Assembly (NCBI GenBank): GCA_030765065.1
Contig: CM060978.1
Coordinates: 220,367,498 to 220,431,497 of the forward strand
Origin: Deroplatys truncata
Lineage: Eukaryota > Arthropoda > Insecta > Mantodea > Mantidae
Length of the DNA stretch: 64,000 bases
Direction: 5' to 3'
Shown: piece by piece, positions 54,641-64,000 of the stretch
Numbering within the stretch: the first letter of the stretch is position 1
Layout of the letters: each line of letters opens with the position of its first letter
Position numbers and translations under genes: made by a program
The notes under the pieces: model-generated
The model's database searches: none
What the model was told of the DNA's origin: nothing
Seen by the model: only the letters and a program-made list of their open reading frames with translations

Positions 54641-54775
54641 ACCTCCCTTTGTGATGTGTTTACTTGTATTGCTCTGAGATTTTATCATATCACGCTGTCA
54701 TGACGTATTACTTTTCACTGCACTCTTAATTAAATTTAAGCAGGCATAGATGTTGTTGCATTTTTTGCGCCAATG

Positions 54776-55556
54776 ATTCACTCGCGACAGCTGCGATGTA
54801 ACGTCTTTTAAAGTACAATAGTTCGATAACACAAATTACCTATGTACTGTGTGTAACACCGTAAAAGCGAATATTTGTAGAATACTATTAGGCAGGGCCA
54901 TTTGCATTGGTCGAAAAATCCATTGCTGCACATTATCTGTTTAAAATGGTCTATGTAACGGCAGTAATTTAGCTTTATCCCCAAAATTGCATCTTATTTC
55001 TCGAAAGTCAGATGAAAAACATTTTAATTGAATACATACCACTACTTTTTCATTTTGTTGCTACGTAAACGCAAGAGCTATGCACGAAAGAAAAACAAGG
55101 TTTTTCCCTACAGGTTTTTTTCCGCCTATTCTGTATGAGATTTAGCTCCTTTAACCAGGTAGTTCATGTCATAATGAGTGAATGAATTAAGTACGTAAAT
55201 AATTGGATGAAATTGTACTTGCCTGACTTTTGCCTTCTGAGGATAAATGGAAAAGCCGGAAAAAAATTATACCCAAGAGAATCAAACTAGGATACCTTGA
55301 CCGTGAAATTGAAACGTTACACCCAAACTGCCTAGCTAGACTAGACTCACGTTATTATTTTTAAAAATTGTTAAATTAAAAGTACTAATAAAACACAAAT
55401 AATTCTAATAATTAAAACTTGCTTCGCTATAGAATTTGAAATTCAATATAAAAATTAGCAATTGTTGCATTATTTTGAAAATATATAAATAATATGAGCA
55501 AAACCTTCACCTGCATGACCTAGCAAGTCATAAATGACTTGAAGCAATAAGCAGAA
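54776..55556. other. No recognisable feature
   Basis: AT-rich sequence, no gene seen. Confidence 0.4.
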
Positions 55557-55589
55557 GAGTAGCATATATAGAGCTGGGCTACTTTCGTT

Positions 55590-56435
55590 TACATGGGAAA
55601 AGTTAAGGAAAACGAGGGTAGATGCGACGGTTCAAGGAAGAATATGCGTTTATAGGGGGAAGATAGGGAAAATGAAGAGAGATCCGAGATGGAACAGGCA
55701 CTGAAGGAGCGGATTGCCCTTTATATGAGAGAGGTGAGGAATACGAGGAGAAGTGCTAGGCTAGACAAAGGTTGAGGAGTAGAGTATGCGTTTATATGGG
55801 GAAAATATGGAAAACGGAAAGCGATGCTATGCTAGACAGGTACTGAAGGAGTTGGAATGCAGGTTAATACCAATGAGATAGGAAACCAAGGAGAGATGCT
55901 AGGCTAGACAGATGCTGAGGAGGGGATATGCTTTATTTGTGAGAGGTAAGGAATACGAGAAGTGCTAGGCTAGACAGAGGTTGAGGAGTAGAGTATGCGC
56001 TTATACGGAAAAGATAGGGAATGCGAGAAGTGCTAGGATAGACAGAGGTTGAGGAGTAGAGTATGCGCTTATATGGGAAAGATAGGGAAAACTTGGAGAG
56101 ATGATATGCTAGCAGGCTAGGAGACTAGAAAAGACATTTATATGTGAGAGATAATAGGCCAGACATTCTGGAGGAGGGGGGATACGGTTTTTACGAAAGA
56201 GATAGGGGAAACGTGGAATGATGCTAGAGTTAAAGGTAGAAAGCGTTTTATATGAGAGAGAGATAGCAAACCGAGGAGGGGTATTAGGATAGAAAGGGTT
56301 GAATGGTATGCGTTTATGTGGACAGACGGGAAAACAGGGAGAGATCCTATGCTACGAGGGAGTTGAAGGAGAGGGAAATGCGTTTATATTGGTGAGATAG
56401 GGAATACGAAGGTCGATGCTAGGCTAGACAGTATA
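55590..56435 (+). repeat. Minisatellite of the left foldback arm
   Basis: Roughly 70-bp imperfect units with the recurring parts GATGCTAGGCTAGACAG, TGAGGAG, TATGCGTTTATATGGG and AAGATAGGGAAAAC. Purine-rich on this strand. Confidence 0.8.
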
Positions 56436-56564
56436 CTTTTTTCTAAATTTTGCAAAAAAATTTATTGTAAACAGTTGGTGTGTGAGACGTAGAGTGATAA
56501 ACTGTATATTGGTTTACAGTTTTGGTGCATGTAGAAATATTCTAAACTAACCTCACACCGAACG

Positions 56565-56960
56565 CCCTAACATAAGTACGTAACCACGTGACATAATCAC
56601 GTAACACAACGTAACATAAGCACGTAACCACGTGACAATACGGAACACCGCGTAAGATAAACACGTAACAAGAGGTCACACTACGTAACATAAAACGTAA
56701 CACGTGACAAAACGTAACACCACGTAACATAATAACGTAACAATACGTAACGCCGCGTAACATCACGTTACAGCGCCACGTATCACCACGTAACAAGACG
56801 TAACACTACGGAACATAAGCACGTAACCACGTGACAAGACGTAACATAACCACGTAATACGGCATACGTAACCAGAAACATGACTACGTAACACGACGTA
56901 ACATGGCGTAACCAGAAATGTAATCACGTAACGAATCTAAGAACAGCACGTAACCAACCC
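56565..56960 (+). repeat. CACGTAAC-type short tandem repeats, left arm
   Basis: Dense degenerate reiteration of ACGTAACA/CACGTAAC words, with GTGACA variants. Chance ORFs here (for example on the reverse strand at 56542-56796) are products of the repeat. Confidence 0.85.
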
Positions 56961-57025
56961 ATTGCTAAGACAATCTAAGGTAACTCATCCATAACTTAGA
57001 CAATCAGTACGCGAGCCCAGCCCAG

Positions 57026-57056
57026 CCTAGCCTAGCCTAACCTAACCTAACCTAAC
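57026..57056 (-). repeat. Telomere-like TTAGG/CTAGG repeats in the left arm
   Basis: CCTAG/CCTAA pentamers in a row; the mirror copy is at 59324-59346. TTAGG is the canonical insect telomere unit. Confidence 0.7.
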
Positions 57057-57362
57057 TAATCCCAGGTCATCCTCTCATCATCTATTCTACTCAGTCATCG
57101 TCTAACCTAATCTGTCTAACGAGAGATAACCCGAGTTTCTTTTAGTGGAATTGTGATGTTTTATGCAGGTTTTATTATTTAAGAATCTTGATTGAAAAGT
57201 TTTACGTCAACATAACTCTATTTTAGTTCGTTGTAAGCACCCCTACCCTTAACTAGGCTTGAGACAAGCAATAGGATTTCTGTCCCTTCAATTTTCTTAT
57301 TCTTCTTTATTCATCAGGTGTCTGCTAGGTGTATACACAGCACATGCGCAAACCTCCATTTT

Positions 57363-57582
57363 TTAAATTGTAGACTCACGGAGAAAATCTGCATCTTCGA
57401 CTTACATTCTCTTATGCGCTGTTTGTAATGCTGTTATTCAATTGCACTGTGCTAACAGTATGCTACCGTGACAGTCAGATTCATAGGCGTTCTGAGAATT
57501 TCTCGGGTTTTAAGACAATCCGTATAGCTGTCAAATGTACGGCTTAATAGCACTATGTTTTCTCCGTGAGTCTACAATTTAA
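57363..57582. mobile_element. TTAA-flanked MITE (212 bp)
   Basis: TTAA at 57363-57366 and 57579-57582 bracket inverted ends ATTGTAGACTCACGGAGAAA. The interior has no ORF. The TTAA duplication suggests mobilisation by a piggyBac-type transposase. Confidence 0.75.
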
Positions 57583-59002
57583 AAAGTCTGATTTGTTACA
57601 CTCACATGACTTTCTCTACTCTTGTACAAACTATTTTTACAAACCCTTATGCTCCATCTATTTCATATTAACCGAGATAAACATTTGCATAAATGATATT
57701 TTGACATGCAAAGAGAATTACATTTTTCACATAGCGATTAGTTCTAAAAATACTTGACTATCGCTTAAGGATTAATATGTTCCCCATCTTTTGTATTTGC
57801 GAGGGCAATATAGAAATAGAGTAGCCTTTAAGCATAGACATATCTCTTAATAGCTGGTTGCTAGGTGCAGCACCATTCTTTGCCACAGATTAATACTCTT
57901 TGCATATCCAAGACAAAAAAATGAATAACGATTTCCCATTTGAGAAAATAAGTATTGAAAAATTTAAGGAAATAACCACCAATATCTTGAAAATGGTTCC
58001 CTCAACATAAAAATGTATATGACATAAATTGAGTATTCTAACGCGATCTACTTTTTGTGTAGTAAACTTTTGTCTATCTCTTATGTTTTACCAGCTATGC
58101 AAAAGTCCTTCACAAAGAGGAATACTTTTGGAGACATTCCCAGAAAATACGAGATATACATTTCATTTGTCATGAAAAAATCTTAAACATATGATATTTT
58201 GGAATTAATTGTTCTTTCATACAAACCGTGTGTTGGACAAGGTTGGAAAGGTAGAATCAGATGACTGAAAAATTCAATGCCATAGCCAGGATTTGCGGAT
58301 CTCCCGGTCTCCGTCCGGTTGCTCTAACCACTGAGCTACCATGGCAACATGCCAACACGACATTAAATTCTCCAGCTGATTCGCATTTTTCCCGGTAAAC
58401 CCGGGGCTTAAGTACTTACAATGTTTGTAAGTCGCCATTGGGGTATGACATCTCAATACAATTTGAGATCTCCTTGTGGTTTATCGGGAAAAATGCGAAT
58501 CAGCTGGAGAATTTAATGTCATGTCGGCATGTTGCCATGGTAGCTCAGTGGTTAGAGCAACCGGACGGAGACCGGGAAATCCGTGGTTCAAATCCCGGCT
58601 ATGCCATTGAATTTTTCAGTCATCTGATTCTACCTTTCCATATGATATTTTAATCAAAATCTTAGAGCCATTTTTGAGAAAATTAAAATTTTCGCGAAAT
58701 GTTCCATGTAAGTGGTAATCTGGAGTGGGGGATTTGCTGAAAACCCTCGTGTCGCATCTCTGGATGATACTGAAACTAAATACCAAATTTGGTGTTTATC
58801 TGACTGTTCGTTTCTGAGTTATGCTGTTCACAGACACACAGACACTCACACAGACACACACACACACGGACATGTTTCAAAAAATGCTTTTTTTGGATTC
58901 AGGGGGCCTCAAAACACATATTTCCGGTGAAATCTTGGTATCGAATTTTTGGGTGGAATACAATACTTCCCCTACTTACTATACGTAGTAGAGAAAGTAA
59001 AA
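57583..59002 (+). repeat. Family A repeat, full-length, with internal insertion
   Basis: Starts AAAGTCTGATTTGTTACACT and ends TACGTAGTAGAGAAAGTAA. The family sequence is interrupted at 58200/58639 by a 438-bp insertion flanked by a 13-bp duplication. Confidence 0.75.
58201..58638. mobile_element. Head-to-head tRNA-SINE-like inverted dimer with 13-bp target duplication
   Basis: CATATGATATTTT occurs at 58188-58200 and 58639-58651. Inside, arms at about 58248-58407 and 58473-58638 are inverted copies. Each carries GGTAGCTCAGTGGTTAGAGC (A-box) and GGTTCAAATCCCGGC-type (B-box) sequence, the left arm copy being slightly mutated. No complete tRNA acceptor stem forms, so these are SINE heads rather than tRNA genes. 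Confidence 0.8.
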
Positions 59003-59323
59003 ATGGAAGTTTGCGCATGCGCTGTGTGTACACCTAGCAGACACCTGATGACTAAAGAAGAATAAGAAGATTGATGGGGAGGCGTTACCCCTGCCATTAG
59101 GAGCAATTCTTGCATGTCTCAAGCCTAGTTAAGGGGAGAGGTGCCTACAACGAACTAAAATAGAGTTCTGTTGACGTAAACCTTTTCAATCAAGATTCTT
59201 AAATAATAAAACCTGCATAAAACATCACCATTTCACTAAAAGAAACTCGGGTTATCTCTCGTTAGACAGATTAGGTTAGACGATGACTGAGTAGAATAGA
59301 TGATGAGAGGATGACCTGGAATT

Positions 59324-59346
59324 AGTTAGGTTAGGTTAGGCTAGGC
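59324..59346 (+). repeat. Telomere-like TTAGG repeats in the right arm
   Basis: Three TTAGG units plus CTAGG, mirroring 57026-57056 within the foldback. Confidence 0.7.
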
Positions 59347-59404
59347 TCGCGAACTGATAGTCTAAGTTATGAAGAATGGGTTAGCTTAGAATGTCTTAGA
59401 AATG

Positions 59405-59900
59405 TATTGGTTACATGCTGTACTTACGTTTTGTTACATGGTTACGTTTCTGGTTACGTCATGTTATGTCGTGTTACGTGGTTACATTTCTGGTTACGTC
59501 ATGTCACGGGAAGTTACGTCGTGTTCGTGGTTATGTTACGTCTTGTCACGTGGTTATGTGCTTGTGTTACGTAGCGTTACATCTTGTTACGTGGTGCTAC
59601 GCGGCGTTATGGGTTGTTACGTGGTAAGGTTATGCGGTGTTCCCGCTTGTCACGTGGTTGTTACGTTTTATGTTACGTAGTGTGACGTCTTGTTACGTTA
59701 TGTTCCGCGGTGTTACGTCTTGTTACGTGGTTACGTGATTATGTTACGTTGTGTTAAGTGGTTATGTCACGTGGTGTTACGTTTCTGGTTAAATTGGTTA
59801 CGTTTAATGGTTATGTTCGTTACGTTTGGTTACTTAGTCTTGTTACGTGTTTACGTGGTTACGTTACGTGGTGCTACGTCTTGTTACGTTGGTTAGGTTA
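59405..59900 (-). repeat. GTTACGTG-type short tandem repeats, right arm
   Basis: Reverse complement of the left-arm ACGTAAC block. The ORFs it contains (for example 59402-59680) are repeat artefacts. Confidence 0.85.
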
Positions 59901-60089
59901 GACGATAATAGGATTGAATAGACAATGAGAAGATGATCCAGAGCGGGCAAGGTAGGGATATGTTAGGACGTTTGATGTAGGATTAGTTTAGAATACTTCT
60001 TCATGCACCAAAACTGCAAACCAATATACGATTTATCATTCTACGTCTCAACACAACTGTTTAACATAAAAAGTTTGCAAGATTTAAAA

Positions 60090-61520
60090 AAAGAGTATAG
60101 TCTAGCCCAGCATCAATCTTCGTCTTCCATATCTCTCCGATATAAACCCATTTCCCTCTCCTTCAACTGTCTCCTGGCATAGGATCTCTCTCCGTTTTCC
60201 CGCTCTTCATATAAATGCATACTATTCAACCCTTGCTATCCCAGTACCTCTCCTCGGTTTGCTATCTCTCTCATATAAAACGCATCTACCTTTAACTCCG
60301 TCTAGTCTAGAATCACTCCATGTTTCCTCTATCTCTTCCGTATAAACGGTATCCCTCCCTCCTTCAGCATCTGTAGGCCTATTATCCTTCACATATATGT
60401 GCTTTAGTCTCCTAACCTACTAGCCTATAATCTGTACACGTTTTTCCTATCTTTCCCATATAAACGTATACTCTACACCTCAAACTCTGTCTAGCCTAGC
60501 ACCTCTCCTCGTATTCCCTACCTCACACGTATAAACGCATTCTACCTTTAACATCTGTCTAGCTTAGCAGCTCCCCTCGTTTTCCTTACCTCTCACAAAT
60601 AAAGCATATCCCCTCGTTCAACATCTGTCTAGCTTAGCATCTCTCCTTGGTTTCCTATCTCACTGGTATTAAACTGCATTTCCCGTCCTTCAGTATCTGT
60701 CAAGCATAGCATCTCTTTCCGTTTTCCATATTTTCCCCATATGTACGCATAATCTACTCCTCAATCTCTGTCTAGCCTAGCACTTCTCCTTGTATACCCC
60801 ACCTCTCTCATATAAAGCGCATTGCTCTCCTTCAACTCTCTGCTAGTGTAGGATCTCTGTCTGTTTCCCCCCCATATCTTCCCCACATAAACGTATACCC
60901 TTCTCCTCAACCTCTGTATAACCTACTACCTCACCTCGTATTCCCTACCTTTATCATATAAAGGGCGTTCCCCTCCTTCAGTCCTGCTCTAGCTCTGATC
61001 TCTCCTAGTATTCCCTATATCTCCCATATAAACGCATTTTCCTCCTTGAACGCTCCTCCAAACTAGCTACTCCCATCGTCTTCCTCGTCTCCCCATATAA
61101 ATGCATACTTTGTCATTCAAACCCTCCTAGGCTAATACCTCTCTGATATAAATTCATATTCTACCCTTCAAGCCCTGTTTATCTAGCATCTCTCCTCGTA
61201 TTCCCTATCTCTCCCGTATAAAGCGTATCTCTCCCTCCTTCAGCATTTGTCTAGCCTATTATTTGTTCACGTTCTCCCTATCTTTCTCATAAAAACATAT
61301 ACTCCACATCTCAAAGTCTGTCTAGCCTAGTACTTCTCCTCGTATTCCTCATCTCTGTCATATAAAGGGCATTCCCATCCTTCAGCACCTGCTCTAGCTC
61401 GGATCTCTCCTAGTTTTCCCTATCTTCCGTATATAAACGTATTTTCCTCCTTGAACCGTCGCATCTACCCTCGTTTCCCTATCTTTTCCCATGTAAACGC
61501 AAAAGTGGCCCACCTGCCCC
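60090..61520 (-). repeat. Minisatellite of the right foldback arm
   Basis: Pyrimidine-rich counterpart of the left-arm minisatellite (CTGTCTAGCCTAGCATCTCT, TCCCATATAAACGCAT), with more units than the left arm. Confidence 0.8.
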
Positions 61521-61683
61521 CTATATATGCTACTCAGAGGAAAGAGCGCTGACAGTTAATATTTTAAAATATTACGCATGCTTTACAAAATAATTGATTG
61601 TTTGTAAAATGGAATTTAAAAGATAAGCCTACATTAAATAATCATACAATTTTACTATTCAGTTTTGTATTTCACTCGCAGTC

Positions 61684-61934
61684 CTGCTCCGTGGCGCTGT
61701 GAGCTAGAATGTAGAGCTCTGGTTCCTCGCCACCGAATGCGCCCGAGTTCGATTCCACCCGTGGGGTGTGGAAGGTAAGTCCCGGGTATAGGGCTGGTGC
61801 CCACTCAGTATGTTGAGGAAAATGAGGAGTTAAGATAGGCGGCAATCGCAACCACGGAGGGTTGAGATCGGTCGTGTGGTCAACCAACTATACCTGTGTA
61901 CATAGGCTGAAAGCTGAAGCGCTACGGATTATTA

Positions 61935-61985
<51 letters not shown>
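61684..61985 (+). repeat. tRNA-derived SINE with (ATT)n tail
   Basis: GTGGCGCTGTGAGCTAGAAT (A-box-like), GAGTTCGATTCCACCC (B-box-like), a body of about 170 bp, and a tail of about 17 TTA/ATT units (61931-61985). No target duplication recognised. Confidence 0.7.
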
Positions 61986-61987
<2 letters not shown>

Positions 61988-62628
61988 ATGCCTAGTCAAA
62001 TGCATCTACATTATTTTAACTCAAACCAATTAATTGGCATACAGAAACCTGCTTGCAACAAATTCGTGATTCTTTGTAAACCCATGATGCACTATATTTC
62101 TTCTCTTTGCCTTTAACTTTGTTTAGGGGGCTCTCTAGTTCTCAAGTATAATTACGACGCACTTTGTCATATTATCGTTGGATTATTACGGAGTATACAG
62201 CGAAACCTCGTGCACCTGTACACGTAGCAACCATGTCGAATTTAATCTACAGTTAATTTACTCTTTCTATGTGGTTCATCAGTATTAATATTAAAGAATC
62301 CACATTATCGACCAAAATTCGACCTAATCTACGCCAGCGCATATGTGGTTTCTGTCCTTTCCCTTTAATATGGCAGTGCTTAAAATATGAGTTCAGAATT
62401 GATGTGCAGATAGCAGTTATGTATTTTAATATTTTAAGGTAAAATCATGCACCATGCATATAAAGGAAGTCATTATGGATAATGAAAGGAGAAAGCTGTT
62501 TCTATTTAAAGATAATAACCTCATATTTCAAGTTTTCTCGTCTGAGCACCTCGGGAAGATGCAGAATACCGTGGAACATTAGTGCTCAAACTGCTACCCA
62601 AAAATTTGCGTCTATTAGATTTAATGTT
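61986..62628. other. No recognisable feature
   Basis: AT-rich DNA, no gene seen. Confidence 0.4.
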
Positions 62629-63225
62629 ATTACTTTCTCTACTACGTATAGTAAATAGGGGAAGTATTGCATTCCACCCAAAACTTCGAACGGAGATTGT
62701 ATCGAAAATACATGTTTTGAGGCCCCCTGAATACAAATAAAGCATTTTCGCAAACATTTCCGTGTGTGTTTGTCTGTCTTTGCGTCTGTGAGCAGAATAG
62801 CTCAAAAACGAAACGTCTGATAAATATCAAACTTGGTATTTAGGTTCAGTACCTTTTAAAGATGCTACAACAAAACTTTTAAGAAAATTCCCTACCACAG
62901 ACTACACTTTGTATGGAAGATTTTTCGAAAACTTTGATTTTCTTAAAAATAACCAACGATCTTCATTAAAATATCATATGTTAAAATATTTTCATGGCAA
63001 AAGAATGTATATCTTGAATTCCTAAAAATGTCCCCAAAAGTTCATTTCCATAAGAGATAAACAAAACTTTACTACACAAAAAATGTAGATTTTGTTAAAA
63101 CACACAATTTATGTAATATGCATTTTTTGTCCAGTAAACCATTTCCAAGACATTTCTTGTTTTTGTTTGAATTTTCCAATACTTAATACTTTTTCTCAAA
63201 TGGGACTTCCCTATCGTTTTATTTT
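62629..63225 (-). repeat. Family A repeat, partial inverted unit
   Basis: Starts with ATTACTTTCTCTACTACGTA (the family 3' end, reversed) and is cut at the internal ATGGGAAGT-type point, where the next inverted copy begins. Confidence 0.65.
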
Positions 63226-64000
63226 TCTCTGCTGCGTATAGTAAGTAGGGGAAGTATTGCACTCTACCCAAAAATTCGTAACCGAGATCTCACCGGAAAT
63301 ATACGTTTTGGGGTGCCCTGAATCCAAATAAAGCATTTTTGAAAAATATTTCCGTGTGTGTGTGTCTGTCTATGTGTCTGTCAGTCTGTGAACAGCATAA
63401 CTCACGAAGATTTTAAAGAAAATCACCTTATCCTAGAATACCCTTTACATGGAATATTTTTCTAAAATTTTGATTTTCTCAAAAATCACACTAACGATTT
63501 TGATTAAAATATCATATGTTTAAGATATCTTCATGTCAAATAAAATGTATAGTTTTACTTTAGTTTTCTGGGAATGACCCCAAAAGTCCTTGTCATTCTA
63601 AATTACTTTCACATAATTGGTAAACCGTAAGAGATAGACAGAAGTAAAACATACAATTTATATCAAATACATGTTTTTGTGGAGTGAACCATTTCCGAGA
63701 TATTCCTTGATATTTGTTTAAAATTTCCAATACGTTAACTTTTTCTCAAAAGGGAATTCGTTATTTTTTTATGTTTTTATGTCCTGGACATGCAAATAGA
63801 ATGAAATGATTCACATAGCAATCACCTCTTGAAAGATTTTACTATCGTTTAAAGTTTACCATATTCCCCTTGTACGTACAAGAAAATTAGCAATAAGATA
63901 TTTTCTGCAAATGTTTATCTCGATTACATGAATTGGATGGAGGATAAGCGTTTGTAAAAATATGAATATATAAAATATATAGTTTGTACAAAGCAGAGAA
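63226..64000 (-). repeat. Family A repeat, inverted copy reaching the window edge
   Basis: Begins CTCTGCTGCGTATAGTAAGT and runs through the whole family sequence in reverse to TTTGTACAAAGCAGAGAA at the last base of the window. Confidence 0.65.

Larger units (their letters stand above)
52207..54775 (+). mobile_element. Tc1-like transposon relic (outer of a nested pair)
   Basis: The left end CACTGGTGGAAAAAATGCCA and the right end (reverse complement CATTGGCGCAAAAAATGCA) form degraded TIRs. The element is split by a second Tc1-type element at 52475-53696. Transposase remnants resume at 53700. Confidence 0.6.
55557..61535. mobile_element. Large foldback (inverted-repeat) element, about 6 kb
   Basis: The left arm (55557-57362) and right arm (59003-61535) are inverted copies from the outer GAGTAGCATATATA through a minisatellite block, an ACGTAAC-rich block, TTAGG-type repeats and an inner non-repetitive segment ending GCGCAAAC-TCCATTTTT. 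The right arm is about 0.7 kb longer because its minisatellite has more units. The centre is filled by a TTAA-flanked MITE and a family A copy. No transposase ORF and no clear target duplication were found. It resembles FB/foldback elements in architecture. Confidence 0.8.

Noticed and set aside
56542..56796. Cys/Tyr-rich reverse ORF, with forward counterparts at 59402-59896
   Set aside because: Direct translation products of the ACGTAAC short repeats in the foldback arms.
58300..58610. Possible tRNA genes (A- and B-boxes in both arms)
   Set aside because: The acceptor and anticodon stems do not form a full cloverleaf, and the pair lies in an inserted inverted repeat with target duplications. 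SINE heads are the better reading.
61931..61985. Ile-rich ORF over the (ATT)n tract
   Set aside because: Encoded by the SINE tail microsatellite.

Overview
This window is eukaryotic genomic DNA, AT-rich and gene-poor, most likely from an insect (inference). The evidence is TTAGG-type repeats, Tc1/mariner transposons, tRNA-derived SINEs, a jockey-like non-LTR retrotransposon, and introns with canonical GT-AG ends. No ordinary host protein-coding gene could be recognised. Almost everything identifiable is mobile DNA.

The centrepiece is one complete Polinton/Maverick-type element (adintovirus-like, protein-primed-polymerase DNA virus/transposon) at 22952-39609, 16,658 bp long. Its terminal inverted repeats are built from about 83-bp tandem units, its ends start AG...CT, and it is bracketed by a perfect 6-bp target duplication TCTGCG. 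The gene layout has four transcription blocks. (1) Rightward from a TATATAAG promoter near the left end: a four-exon spliced gene of unknown family carrying a duplicated Cys/His module, and an overlapping ORF with a possible PC4-like double repeat. (2) Leftward from about 28.35 kb: PLA2-domain minor capsid/core protein, adenain-like protease, minor capsid protein and major capsid protein. (3) Rightward from about 28.5 kb: packaging ATPase, fibre-like protein, a conserved Maverick-type protein and a chromodomain integrase. (4) Leftward from a second TATATAAG promoter near the right end: a three-exon protein-primed DNA polymerase B gene. Poly(A) signals sit back to back where convergent blocks meet (25.2 kb and 32.1 kb). 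Polymerase, ATPase, PLA2 protein, minor capsid protein and the Cys/His gene are open. The major capsid gene has an in-frame stop, the integrase is frameshifted, and the fibre-like gene carries a frameshift, a stop and a 42-bp perfect palindrome. The copy therefore looks recently inactivated.

Left flank (1-22945): a jockey-like retrotransposon relic (3.6-8.8 kb) cut by later insertions; three copies of a roughly 900-bp repeat (family B); several copies of a roughly 890-bp repeat with ACTTTCTCTAC/GTAGAGAAAGT ends (family A); a short repeat (family C); and a transposase scrap at 17.2 kb.

Right flank (39616-64000): a 1-kb element with long terminal inverted repeats (42.1-43.1 kb), a Tc1 relic (46.3-47.5 kb), two nested Tc1-type relics (52.2-54.8 kb), tRNA-derived SINEs (50.1, 51.0 and 61.7 kb), and a nearly 6-kb foldback structure (55.6-61.5 kb). 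The foldback arms carry minisatellites and its centre holds a TTAA-flanked MITE plus a family A copy, itself interrupted by a head-to-head tRNA-SINE-like insertion. More family A copies fill the right edge.
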